Below are positions 23,563 through 34,822 of a stretch of 64,000 bases of DNA, piece after piece. The notes below the pieces were generated by a model, which saw nothing but the letters and a program-made list of their open reading frames with translations, ran no database searches and had not been told where the DNA came from. Source of the stretch: Euryodendron excelsum. Its lineage: Eukaryota; Streptophyta; Magnoliopsida; Ericales; Pentaphylacaceae. Where the stretch lies: positions 6,291,501 through 6,355,500 of the forward strand of contig CM065392.1 in assembly GCA_033060915.1 (NCBI GenBank), written 5' to 3'. Position 1 is the stretch's first letter; each line of letters begins with the position of its first letter. The position numbers and the translations under genes were made by a program.

Positions 23563-25075
23563 TGATTACTCTTAGAAATAGTAATCTTTAGGCTTAAATT
23601 ATTAGTTGATTAGTTGAATTTTAGTGTTAATTTAGTATTTTAACTTCTAAAATGCATTAAAACTCTATTTGTGCACTTCTTACAGGAATTGGAGCTTAAA
23701 CCAAGGCAAATGGGCAAATGTGAGGATGACCGATCGATTGCCCGATCGAACGATCCACGGAACGTTCGATCGGCCGATCGATCGGTGATCTTACAATCGA
23801 TCGGTGATTTTCTGTTCGACCTTCTGCAGCAAACTTCAGAGAAGGCGCTTTTCCGATCGATCGGTCGTTCAATCAGTGACGTCAGAATTTCCTCAACAGA
23901 TTACACAGAAGCAAACTTCAGAGGGGTCGGTTTTGCGATCGATCGAGCGTTCGATCGCCTGCACCGTTCGATCGGTTGTTCAATCGGTCGCCTACTGATT
24001 GATCGGTGTGTACAGACTCTGTTTTTCTACAGAGTATAAAAGCTGTATATACGGGACAAAAAGCATTCTAGGTTATTTTTCTGCAGAAACTGGACAAAGA
24101 AGAAGCTTCAAAAAGGGGTCTTTTGTTATTTTGTAAGGTTTTTAGTTAGATTTACTTTAATGCTTTGTATTTGATGTCATTTATTGCTTTTGGATCATTG
24201 TAAATAAATGCTAGATATATATATATATATATATGAAGTGAATGATTTTCTACTCTTTCTAGCCATTTTCCATCATTTTCTTGCCACTTTTCCTCACTTT
24301 CTTAGCAACCAAATACTAGTTCTATATAGTTTAATGGTAGATTTGTCTTCTTTTATGCTCTTTGACATGGATTCTAGTAGCTAAATACCCCTTGGATGTG
24401 ATTGTGAAGATCCATCAAAGATCTTCAAAGGGTGAAAAATGAGTTGTATAAACTTCAATGGCATATCCTTAAAATTTCATAGTTTCATTTGATTCAGTAT
24501 GAGATTCATTAGAGAAACTTAGATTCATAACCCCTTGACAATATTTATGCACAAATCAATGTTTGGTATAGGTATTGCACATATCTAAGGTTTGATTCTA
24601 GGGTGCCAATCATAGATTCCCTCTTTATGCTCAATCAAACAAAAACCCACACTTTTATAGTTGACATTTTCTTAATCAAGAATCCAAGGTGTGATTCTTG
24701 ATTTGAGTTATAAACCTCTCATTAGAAACCCTTGTTGTGAATTGGTGGATCGAAACAACTATGTCCAAGCTTTTCTTCTAAATTACATAAAACTAGATTT
24801 TATTGTCTTCATTAGTCATTAAATTATTGCATTAAGCATTGAACCACCATCATCTTAAAACCAACATATTTTCGGTCTCTTTTATGTTAGGAAAAGAAAA
24901 GAATTTTCATTTGCAATCTATCAAGATAAGTGCCCGTGCTAGTTGAGCTTTGTTGCTATATTTGCAGAATTCCCTTGGGAGAGAACGATACCGGATCCTC
25001 CAGTTTTTACTACAAGTGCGACCTCCGTACTCTTGCGGAGTGACTCCAGTTTGAAGCACATCTGGAGGCGTGTCA
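23563..25075 (+). mobile_element. Solo LTR E (1513 bp) in the RNase H region of element B, TSD GCTAC/ACTAC
   Basis: It begins TGATTACTCTTAG and ends GGAGGCGTGTCA. The flanks are GCTAC (23558-23562) and ACTAC (25076-25080). Skipping it restores the copia RNase H reading ALSTAEAEYV then AAGSCCAQVLWI. It is related to solo LTR D by its start, its CCGTACTCTTGCGG block and its GATCGATCGG cluster (23725-24005). A TATAAAAG lies near 24035, in the plus direction. Confidence 0.88.
23725..24005. repeat. CGATCGATCGG-type repeat cluster in solo LTR E
   Basis: Repeated CCGATCGATCGGTC and CGTTCGATCGG units, many of them perfect palindromes, occupy the same relative place as the cluster in solo LTR D. The unit order differs between the two. 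Confidence 0.7.
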
Positions 25076-26132
25076 ACTACATATTCAGCCTCAGCTGTGG
25101 AGAGAGCAACCTAATTTTATTTCTTGTTATACCAAGACACAATCATGTTACCTAAGAGTTGGCAAGAGCTACTTGTGGTCTTCCTATCAATTCTACTCCT
25201 CGTATAGTCAGTATCGGTGTAAGCTATCAAATTAAAATATGTACCTTTTGGATACCATAATCCAATGTTAGGTGTGTGCTTGATATATCAAAAGATTCTT
25301 TTCATAGCAACTACATGAGATTCTTTAAAATTTGATTGAAATCGAGCACATAAGCAAACACTAAATATTATATCTGGCCTACTATCAGTTAGATATAACA
25401 AAGAGCCTACCATGCTTCTATAAAGCTTAGGGTTTACTGATTTATCTTTCTCATCGTTGTCCAATTTTGTTGTAGTACTCATTGGAGTACTTATAGACTT
25501 TACATCTTCCATGCCAAACTTCTTGATCAAGTCCTTAATGTACTTGCCTTGGTTGATAAAGATGTCTTTCTTTGATTGCTTGATTTGAAGACTGAGGAAG
25601 TAATTAAGTTCGTCTATCATACTTATTTCAAATTCTCCCTGCATAGACTTAGCAAATTCCTTGCAAAACGACTCATTAGTAGCACCGAAATTGATATCAT
25701 CTACATATATTTGTACTAAAAATATGTCGTTGTCTTTGATCTTGATAAAAATAGTGGTGTCTATTTTTCCTCTTGAGAAATCTTTTTCTATCAAAAACTT
25801 GCTCAATCTTTCATACCAAGCCATTGGGGCTTGCTTCAAATCATATAAAGCTTTTGTTAATTTGAAAACATGGTTAGAAAATTTTGAATCTTTAAATTCG
25901 GGCATTGCTCAACATATACCTCTTCATTAATAAAATCATTTAAAAAAGCACTTTTAATATCCATTTGATATAATTTGAAATCTTTAAAACATGAGAATGC
26001 AAGTAACAACCTAATGGCCTCTAATCTAGCTACCGGAGTATATGTTTCATTAAAATCAATGCCTTCCTCTTGGCTATATCCTTGAGCAACAAGTCTTACC
26101 TTATTCCTCACAGCAACTCCAGATTCATCCAT
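25076..26132 (-). pseudogene. Reverse transcriptase and RNase H start of element B
   Basis: The frame beginning at 26132 gives KVRLVAQGYSQEEGIDF, then VARLEAIRLLLAF and YQMDIKSAFLN (fingers and first catalytic Asp region). It shifts near 25900 into the frame ending at 25288, which has KALYDLKQAPMAWYERL and the catalytic IYVDDINFGA. RNase H follows with NIGLWYPKG after a TGA, then SRIDRKTTSSSCQ and ALSTAEAEYV, where solo LTR E interrupts it. This is the Ty1/copia RVT_2 family. The frameshift and stops make it inactive. Confidence 0.88.
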
Positions 26133-26360
26133 TTTATTTTTAAAAACTCATTTACTTCTAATGACAGGATGATCATTAGGCCTAGGAACAAGGTGTCATA
26201 CTTCATTCCTTTCAAATTGATTCAATTCCTCTTGGATAGCATTAATTCAAAACTCATCATTAAAACACTTAGGTTCAATTTGTGATAAAAATACAAGATG
26301 ATTACACACATTTCTAAGAGATGATTGAGTTTTTATCCCTTATAAAGGATCACCTAGGAT

Positions 26361-27880
26361 TTATTCCGTAGGATGATTAAACACAAACTTCCATTCCTTA
26401 GGTAGACCTTCATTGATCTCTTGTTGGCTTGTAGAGGCTTCTTGCACATCTTTCTCCTTTTGTAGTTCTTTGTTTAAGCTTTGTTGAATATCCAATCTTT
26501 CCATAGTTTGCTCTACCTCGTCTATATCATCACTTATAATATTTCTAGAAAGAGAGTTATATTCATCAAAAGTGACATGGACTGATTCTTTAACTAATAA
26601 GGTTCTCTTATTAAAGACTCTATAAGATTTGCTATGTGTTGAATATCCAAGAAATACACCCTCATCAGATTTTGCGTCAAACTTGTCAATGTTGTCTTTA
26701 TTGTTATTCAATACAAAGTATTTACATCCAAAGGCTCTAAAATGTGAGACATTTGGTTTCTTATTTTTCCAAAGCTCATAGGGCGTTTTGTTTAAAAAAT
26801 TTCTAAATAGAATTTGATTTAAAACATAACAAGCTGTGTTAACATCTTAAGCCCAAAAATACTTTCGTAAACCATTTTCACAAAGCATGGTTCTACTCAT
26901 TTATTCCAAAACTCTATTTTTCCTCTCAACAACTCCATTTTGTTAAGGTGTTCTAGGGGTTGAAAAGTTATGATTAAAACCATTTTCATCACAAAATATT
27001 TCAAAGGGTTTGCAGTTAAATTCCCTTCCATACTCAATCCTTATAGAAGTGATTAAAAAACTTTTTCATTTTGAACCTTTTTACAAAATTTTGTGAAGAA
27101 AACAATTGTTTCATCCTTGTGAGCTAAGAAGAATGTCCATGTAAATCTAGAATAGTCATCAACAATAATAAGTGCATATTGTTTTCCATCAAGACTTAAA
27201 GTCCTAGTTGGTCCAAATAAGTCCATATGTAATAGTTGTAGTGGTCTAGAAGTGGTCAACAGGTTCAAGGATTTAAATGAAATTCGAGTTTGCTTTCCAA
27301 ATTGACAAGCATCACAAACTCTATTCTTGTCAAATTTTATTTTTGGATATCCTTTGACCAAATCAATTTTAGAAACCTTTGAGAGAATGCTCATGCTAAT
27401 GTGTCCAAGTCTTCTATGCTACAACTAACTTTCATCACTATTTATAATGGCAATGCATTCAATTTTGGAAAAAGATAAGTCATTTAGATAAAAAAAAAAA
27501 TGTATATTGTCTTGTCTATGCCAAGTGAGAATAGTCTTGTTACTATTAATGTCAATCACATTACATTTAGAGAATTCAAATACAACCTTGCATCATTTGT
27601 CACAAAGTTGACTAATGCTCAAAAGATTGTGTTTTAGTCCTTTAACAAGTAAGACATTTTTAATAGAAGTGGAAGTGTTCTTACCAACACTACCTATACT
27701 GATGATTTTTCATTTGCTATTATCTCCAAATGTGACAAGTCCTCTATCCTTTAGTGAGAGAGATGTGAATTGCGCTTCATCTCCTGTCATGTGTCTTGAG
27801 CATCCATTATCCAAATACTAATGGTCTTTCTTGGATTTAGCTTGTAAACATACCTACAAAAGAGTTCATTTGACTTTAAG
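26361..27880 (-). pseudogene. Protease and integrase of element B
   Basis: The minus strand has the protease block LDNGCSRHMTGD near 27825-27790. There the expected D-S-G active-site triad reads D-N-G. A GAG-pre-integrase block and the integrase core follow at 27394-27053, with RVCDACQFGKQTR, LLHMDLFGPTRT and LIIVDDYSRFTW (first catalytic Asp residues). The integrase C-terminus follows at 26711-26361, with FDAKSDEGVFLGYS and SKSYRVFNKRT. Stops and frameshifts lie between the blocks. Confidence 0.82.
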
Positions 27881-28218
27881 TACTCAAATCACCTTGGGTC
27901 CTTGGGGGTTAGTCCTTAATGGCCTTCTAGGGACCCATGCATTGTTAAGAGTAATAGATTTTTGCATAGCATAACATTGACTAATAATGTGTCCTAGTTG
28001 ATGATAGTAAAAGCATGAAATCTATGGTTTCCAAGTAGAAGAAACAAATCTGCCTTTTAAAAATTTTCTTCTTTTAAATGGATCAAAACTAAATCCAGCT
28101 TTGTCTAGTGAGCACCTTTGTTTTCCCAAGATAGCATCAAATTTTTCTTTTTCATTTACACATCTAAAAAATGTTGTTTCCAAATGTTTAACTTTTTCAT
28201 CTAAACTTTGGTTTTTTT

Positions 28219-29510
28219 TTAAGAATCCTCTTGAAAAGAGTTTTTCTTAATCTTTTCTTTTAAAACACTAACTTCATTTTTTAATACTTCATTTTCTTTT
28301 TGCAAGTCATCATTTTCCTTAATAAGAGTGGAAACTATTTTTTTAAGAAGACCATTTTTTATTTCCATTTTTTTTAATTTGAAAAGTAAATCATCGAATG
28401 CATCTTGTAATTCATTGAAAGTAAATTGAGATGGGTTTAAGTTTAATACCACATTGTCTTCCTCATAAGCCATGAGACAAAGATTAGCCATATCTTAAGG
28501 TTCGACTTCTTCTTCGGAGCTAGACTCTTCATCGTCACTCCATATTATAGTTGTCATTACCCTCTTCCCTTGGTTTTTCTTTTTTTTTCCTTTTGAGCAG
28601 GGGGCATTCAGCCTTTATATGGCTAGGCTTTTTACATTCATAGCATATAATGGTTGATTCTTTACTAGAATCTCCTTTGACTTCATGCTTCTTTCCTCCC
28701 TTCCATTTCCTCTTCATAAATCTTTTGAATTTTTGTGTGATGAGAGCAATTTCTTCATCATCCTCATCACTTGCTGAATCTTCTTCTTGGCTGGTGGACT
28801 TGAATGCCATTGGCCTCTTCTTCTTTTCTTCATCCTATTGGGCATAGTGCTTTTGAGTAAACTCATGTGTTATGAGGGAGCCTAAGAGTTCTTCAAGGGA
28901 CAAGATGTTGAGGTCATTTGCTTATTGAATTGTCGTGACCTTAGCTTCCCAACACTTTGGCAATGACCTTAAGATCTTTCTTATCTGCTCTTTGTTAGGA
29001 TACACCTTTTCAAGAGATTTCAAACCATTAATAATATCAGTGAACCTTATGAACATTTCGGTAATAGACTCATCCAGTTTCATTTTAAACAATTCATAAC
29101 TATGCACTAAGATATTGATTTTAGATTCCTTAACCTGATTAGTACCTTAATATGTTACCTCTAGTCTATAGTTTATCCCATATTTCTTTGGTTGATTAAC
29201 AAGTAGAGATGCGATTGAATTTGTTAGGATCAAGTGCACAATATAAAATATTTATGGTTTTGGTATTAGATTGCAGCATTTTCAAATCATCCTCAACCCA
29301 TTCGGATTCGGGCTTAGGGATATAAATTCTTTCTACTCTTTTCGTAGGGGTTTTGGGACCGTTCACTATAATTCTCCATAATTCATAATATACCGATTGA
29401 ATATAGATTATCATTCTATTCTTCCAATAATTGTAATTGGTGGTATTAAACATAAGTGGTCTATTTATGGATTGACCCTCATCAAGAGAGCTTCCAAAGT
29501 TAGTTGCCAT
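28219..29510 (-). pseudogene. gag of element B
   Basis: The start is the ATG complementary to 29508-29510 (MATNFGSSLDEGQ), 56 bases inside the 5' LTR. Open blocks are 29510-29196 (copia Gag N-terminus, NYNYWKNRMIIYIQS), 29107-28922 (UBN2-like, EMFIRFTDIINGLKSL), 28810-28535 (CCHC zinc knuckle CYECKKPSHIKAEC) and 28491-28219 (coiled coil). Frameshifts separate the blocks. Gag packages the element RNA into virus-like particles. Confidence 0.85.
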
Positions 29511-29551
29511 GGATCAATTCCTAGGATATTAAGCCTAAAACAAGAATACAA

Positions 29552-29563
29552 GCTCCGATACCA
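29552..29563 (-). other. Primer-binding site of element B
   Basis: The minus strand reads TGGTATCGGAGC, 2 bases inside the 5' LTR. It matches the initiator-Met tRNA complement with one difference from the commonest form. Confidence 0.8.
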
Positions 29564-29565
29564 AT

Positions 29566-31097
29566 TGTTAGCCCAAAAGGCAACCCAAGAGGGGGGTGAA
29601 TTGAGTTTTACAAAAATTAAAGCAATTACAATTAATTAAAATTAATCTAATCAATGGAACAGTAGATCAAGATGTATGCAATGCAATGTAAATAACAATG
29701 AAATGAAAACAGAGTACAAGAGAGCACATCAAGAATTACTGAGGTTCAACTATAACTTGTGGTCTACGTCCTCACCCCAAGATTCCCTTGAAGTTTCCTT
29801 CTACTATACAATCTCTAATTATAAAGTAGATGCTGATTTCCAAAGTGCTCAGTTCACTTTTATACAAGAACTTATTTCCAAGTTCTTCCAACCATCAAAT
29901 GGTTTTGTCGAAGATCCATTTCAACTTACAAGTATTTTTCTTTTACAAAAGAACACTCCAACTCTCACTTACTAGTATATGAAAGATATACAAATGAAAT
30001 ACAAACTCTCTATAAAGAGTCGATGAGAATTGAATAGCTCACTAACTGCCAATTTAAAGACAAAGAGAATTTTCAGATTTTTCAGCTCAATCAATCAGTG
30101 AATGTTGTATTTCTTATCCATAAATGTATTTGGAGACTTATATATAAAGCCCTAAATTGATTTCACCTATTGGAGGTTGTTGGAGCTTCATTAAATGCCC
30201 GCCCAGTTCAATATAATGTTTAAAAATATAGCCGTTAGTCCCCAGGTGTCAACATTTAACTTCCATGTGTCGACACATCAAGTCTGCATTCTTCAGATTT
30301 TGTCCACTATCTCCATGTATCGACATATCACTCAAAAAATGTCCTTCATGCTTTCCTTGATCAGTTTAGCCTCAAATAATCTGGGGATGTTCAAGGGATC
30401 TTCTTTTTTAGGTATGATATTCTTCAAACACACTTAAGATCTTTAAGGCGTCTTCTCTTTGGGGTATGATGATACTTCAAAGTCTTCAATCCAATGAGAT
30501 TATATAAGAATGTCTTCAATTCAATTTGGGTTGAATTCAATTTGGTTTATTCTAAATCTTCTCTTGGATTCTTCAAAGAGTCTTTACATACATGATGAAT
30601 TCTTCATTTGAATCACCTTCAATCTCTTCGAGTCAACTTCATTGAGTCTTTAGAGGCTTGATAAAGTCTACTTTTAAGCACTCTCAATACACATCAACTT
30701 TATTGAATATTTACAGCTTTAATGAAGTCTTTATAGAGACTTTGCAATTATGATGAATTCTCTTTTTGAACACCTTCAATCTCTTTGAATTCAAGTCATC
30801 TTAATTAAGTCTTCACACACTTAATGAAATATTGTTTTGAGCACCTTCAATCTCTTCGAATGCAAATCATCTATTTGAAGTTTGAATAGGTGCAATTGCT
30901 TTGTTTTCGTGCATGGCTTGACTTTGGGGTGCATTGCTTGAACTTGTACATGTTGTGCATCCATTTTGATATGAATTAGACTTTAAGTCAAACTTTAAGT
31001 CTAAATTATAATCCTTATTAATTTGCACACTAATTAAATGCATTAGTAAACTAACATAAGGTTTAGTTATCATCAAAATTAAGGCGTAGAGTCAACA
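29566..31097 (-). repeat. 5' LTR of element B (1532 bp)
   Basis: In plus-strand terms it starts TGTTAGCCCAAAAGGC and ends GTAGAGTCAACA. It is uninterrupted and is the reference copy that reveals the two insertions in the other LTR. Confidence 0.87.
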
Positions 31098-32327
31098 ACA
31101 AACATCCTTATCTTTTAGGACACTTGTCATCATCTCCAAAATGTCTACAAAGAATCTATTTTCTTGAACATTTAGATTTATGCCACTTGTTCTAAGCTAA
31201 TCAAACCGTAATTCCTTTTGCAAGATCCATCCAATTCTTGCCAAGTGGCCATTTCTCGTTGTATAATGTATATACATATTTTGTATCTCAAAAGACTCCT
31301 CTTTAACTTTTCGTTACTCTTCACAAACTCTTTCAAAGTCTCAAGCTCTTAGAAGAACAATAAAGTCTAGGAAGCCATCTTTTAATTCCTTCAAGCTTGT
31401 TCTAAGATCTATAAGCTTCAAGGTAACCATTCTTATACCTATCTTCATTCCATGTAAAACTTGGCTCATGTAAAATCTTTACTTTTATAAATCTTTTGTA
31501 GCTTCTTATGTGGGTAGTGGCCTAGGACTGCACTACCCTTGGAAAAGTAGAAAAAAAGAACTTGCAGACCAATTTTTATTTAAAATAAATTTTCAGACAG
31601 ATTTGTAGTGGCTCAGTAAAATGACAATAACTCACTAGTTACAAGTCCGTTTTAGGCTCATGAAATATCTAAACGACTATATCAAAAAGTTCTACAACTC
31701 AACGAGAACAGATTTCACAAAAGGGCTCATTTTTTAGGTCTAAATGGCCAAACCAGAACTGTTTTCCGGGAGGATTTCAGAAAAAAAAATGAAAAAAGAA
31801 GAAACCTTGAGCAATTTTGTTGAAACTTGAGCTAAAAGCTATGTTATTCTTGGATAATTATTGTAGCTCCTTTAATTTCGTTAACTCAAAGCTTTTCCAT
31901 CGACAACGCATAGTTATTTTCAAGTGGGGGATTTATGTATTAGAATTGCTAGTAATTTATACGATAATTTTATGAAACTCATGTCAAGTTGGTGGATTGC
32001 TCTCAAAACTTTTATATATAGCATATGATTACAAATTCTCTTATATGGCCTGGTTTTGATAATCTGAGACATTGATTGTGTTATTCTCTAGCATTAGTAT
32101 ATCATAATTTAACTAGGCACATGCATAACTTTTGAACTAGTTGATACTTTAAACTATAAGACATTGAATTTAATGACTATATGATACTTTATAAATGGAG
32201 GATACTCATTGGGGAAGAATAAATGGGTTACAAAAATTAATCGGAACAACCTAATCACCCAGACATGATATAGGTGAGATGATATAAAGGAGGGACGATC
32301 TGCCAGTGGCTCTCGTCATATGATCCG

Positions 32328-34167
32328 TGTAATATCCTGTATTTTACTTATAAAAAAAAAAGAGTAAATAAATAAGAAGTCTTTTTAAGATCTATGGGTT
32401 ATTATGGGAATGTGCTATTATGAGTGGAAAAATAATATTTTTATATATATGATTCAATAGATTATTTGAAGAAAATCCATCTTGATTATTAGTAGTTCAT
32501 TATTACTAATGGACATATTGGCTTGTTTATATGTTATATATAATGTGTGTATATATAATAATATGCACGTGTAAGTAAGAAAAAAGGTGATCGTTGGAAT
32601 ATTTAGTTTATTTTAGCAATATTATAACGTCACTTGAGTAGAATATTTTGTATTAAATTTTATTTTATATCACACGGAAGTGATGCATGCTTCTCTATTT
32701 CGGTGTATATATAGATATGTTAGGTGTGTATATATATATTGTTGGGCGGTCAGTGGTTAATTAGATAATTGTTGCCATAGGAAACTTGAGTAGCAAGGTG
32801 ACAAGCAAAAAATATATATATATATATATATATAGAAAGCAACGAAGGAATTGTGCTGCTTTGACTATAGCAGCAAGCTGGTCGTGGGTTTGGCTATGGT
32901 TTTGGCTAGTTCTAGCCTTTTCTCATAAAGGCAAGGCAAGTGGTCATTACCTGTCATTGCATGATAAACCATACACATGCAATTAGACAAGTAGTGATAA
33001 CGTGTCCAGGGTAAATGCAACTCTAATGCCTACGGCAATTCATTTGCCTATATAATAAGGCCATCCGGCCATTGGTTAATTTCTCACCAATGTTTTAACC
33101 AAAGTAAAAGCATAAGAAAAAGGGGGGTGCCGAATGGCTACTAAGAGAATGAGAGGGAAGAAAATGGAGGAAAGAAAATAAGGAAGGAAAAAAAAAATAG
33201 AAGGCAAGGAAAACAAAATTGTGGAAAAAATTTATTACTTTGATTTTAGTTTATATAAAATTTTTTGGAGAGCTGTGGTGATGTCATAGAAATCACTTGA
33301 GGTAACCGGGTTGTATACAATATGTTTTTTTTTTTTAATCTCTTTGCAAAGAGTTTATTCCTACTATTCCTGAATTGTATTCTTATTGAATATTCATACT
33401 TGTTCAATTCCATGATTATATTTATTGTTGGATCCATTAAATTCCTTTCGGCACATCCTTGATTATCATGTTCGTTACTTTATTCGTTGATAAAATTATA
33501 TTTTAAAAAAAAATTGTTGGGTTATGTTTTTGGCTGATGTGCCGTGGAATTGATTAGTACATGTATAAACATATCCGTTGGCCCGTTGTTTGAAAAGTGG
33601 TTATGAAATGATAACCGTATGCGATATTCGTTATAGAATCTGGAATTGTTATATGGCACAGGTGGCGTTTGGCATGATACTGAGAAGGGCCAGGTATTGA
33701 GCCCAATAAAAATGTGAAAATTGATTATCATACTAGCATGAATTTTGGTTGGCTTATGATAGTAATAATTATTATCATTTTAAATATCCTCGGTTGAACC
33801 GATTTATTCGTTGAGCTTCATTTTTAAATATCCTGAACCAAGCATTTGTACTCCTGTGTATTGTATACTTCCTGGTTAAATTTTATTTTTCAGGTGGAAG
33901 CATCTAAGGTGTCGGTGAAATATTATTTAAAGCTTATGAAGAACTATATTTATTTTGGAGATATTAGTGCTAGAAATTATGTATCTTGGAGCTTAGGACG
34001 AATTAGTATTATTTTTATTTTGTTGAGTTATTTGAAATTGTAATCTTATTTCAAGATTAAATCTGGGAGTCACTTATTGTGGTACGTTTGGAGTTGTAGC
34101 GTGATTAAATCTTATTTGAGGTTGTTTATTTTATTTATTAATGGTCCGAAAAATCTAGGTCGTTACA
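32328..34167 (+). mobile_element. Solo LTR H (1840 bp) in the right LTR of element A, TSD ATCCG/ATCTG
   Basis: It begins TGTAATATCCTGTATTTTAC and ends CTAGGTCGTTACA. The flanks are ATCCG (32323-32327) and ATCTG (34168-34172). The left LTR of element A reads uninterrupted through this point (about 10745). The TGTAAT...TTACA ends are typical of Ty3/gypsy LTRs. A (TA)n tract lies at about 32813-32833. Confidence 0.85.
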
Positions 34168-34822
34168 ATCTGCACTCTGGTTTCGATCATCTGTGCTTGG
34201 AATTGTTTTTCTACTTCCGGGCGTGCAGGAAGGAAGGCGAGGGACTTCTGGGAGTGAAGGAAGGAAGGCATAGGATTATTGTTGAAGTAAGGGTGGCACT
34301 AATTGGATGTGTTTCAAGAAATGTAAATCCCCAGTTGTTATTAAAACTCATGCATTTCATATTATTCAAACCATTGATTTATTTCAGCATATACTGATTT
34401 TGCCTACTGTGTCATGTATTATAGAATTATTCTAAAATCCATACATCATACATATCTTTTATTATGTTTGGTACGGATTCATTTCTTACTAGGTTTCGCA
34501 GCTCATTCCGTTTTATGGGAAAAACATTCTAGGTGATTCAGCAAGAAACATGAATTCATGAATTGTGTCAAAAGATGCTAAGAGGGGAAGAAGATTATGT
34601 TTTGTAATATATGTTAGTGATGATGTGCTTTGTATTTTTACCAGTGAGGTACTTAGACCTATTTTGTGATGAAATAGTATTCTATTTTACTAGATTTTCT
34701 CTTTAGTCCTTTTAGTAATGCAAGAGTATGATGGATGAATGTTATTATATTTTTATTTTGTTTTATATACCTTTTACATACTTATTCTCCCAAGGTAGGA
34801 TTAGTTGGGGTGTGACAAAGAC

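Larger units (their letters stand above)
16170..31097 (-). mobile_element. Element B: SIRE/Maximus-like Ty1/copia retrotransposon (14.9 kb with nested solo LTRs), TSD ACAAG/ACAAA
   Basis: It reads on the minus strand. The 3' LTR is 16170-21245 (with solo LTRs C and D inside) and the 5' LTR is 29566-31097. The flanks are ACAAG (16165-16169) and ACAAA (31098-31102). Net LTR lengths are 1531 and 1532 bp. Internal order from the 5' side: primer-binding site, gag with CCHC knuckle, protease, integrase, RT, RNase H (split by solo LTR E), then a long extra ORF before the 3' LTR. The order PR-INT-RT-RH makes it copia. Large size plus an extra ORF downstream of pol fits the SIRE/Maximus lineage. Multiple stops and frameshifts make it non-autonomous now. 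Confidence 0.88.
9241..34817 (+). mobile_element. Element A: chromodomain Ty3/gypsy retrotransposon with nested insertions, TSD AAGAC
   Basis: The two LTRs are homologous: 9241-11392, and 15933-34817 with inserts. The 5 bases before the left LTR (9236-9240) and after the right LTR (34818-34822) are both AAGAC. The right LTR contains element B (16170-31097) and solo LTR H (32328-34167). Subtracting those and their TSDs leaves 2107 bp, against 2152 bp for the left LTR. The primer-binding site follows the left LTR, then a gag-like pseudogene. An integrase C-terminus plus chromodomain remnant precedes the right LTR. Most of pol is missing, replaced by copia LTR pieces (12154-15365). LTR length and the chromodomain point to the Tekay/Del group of chromoviruses. 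That lineage call is inference. Confidence 0.88.
15933..34817 (+). repeat. Right (3') LTR of element A, interrupted by B and H
   Basis: It starts TGTAACGCCTGTTAAAC after a short purine stretch and ends GGGGTGTGACA. The sequence continues across each insert exactly as in the left LTR: 16169 to 31098 across element B, and 32327 to 34168 across solo LTR H. Confidence 0.85.
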
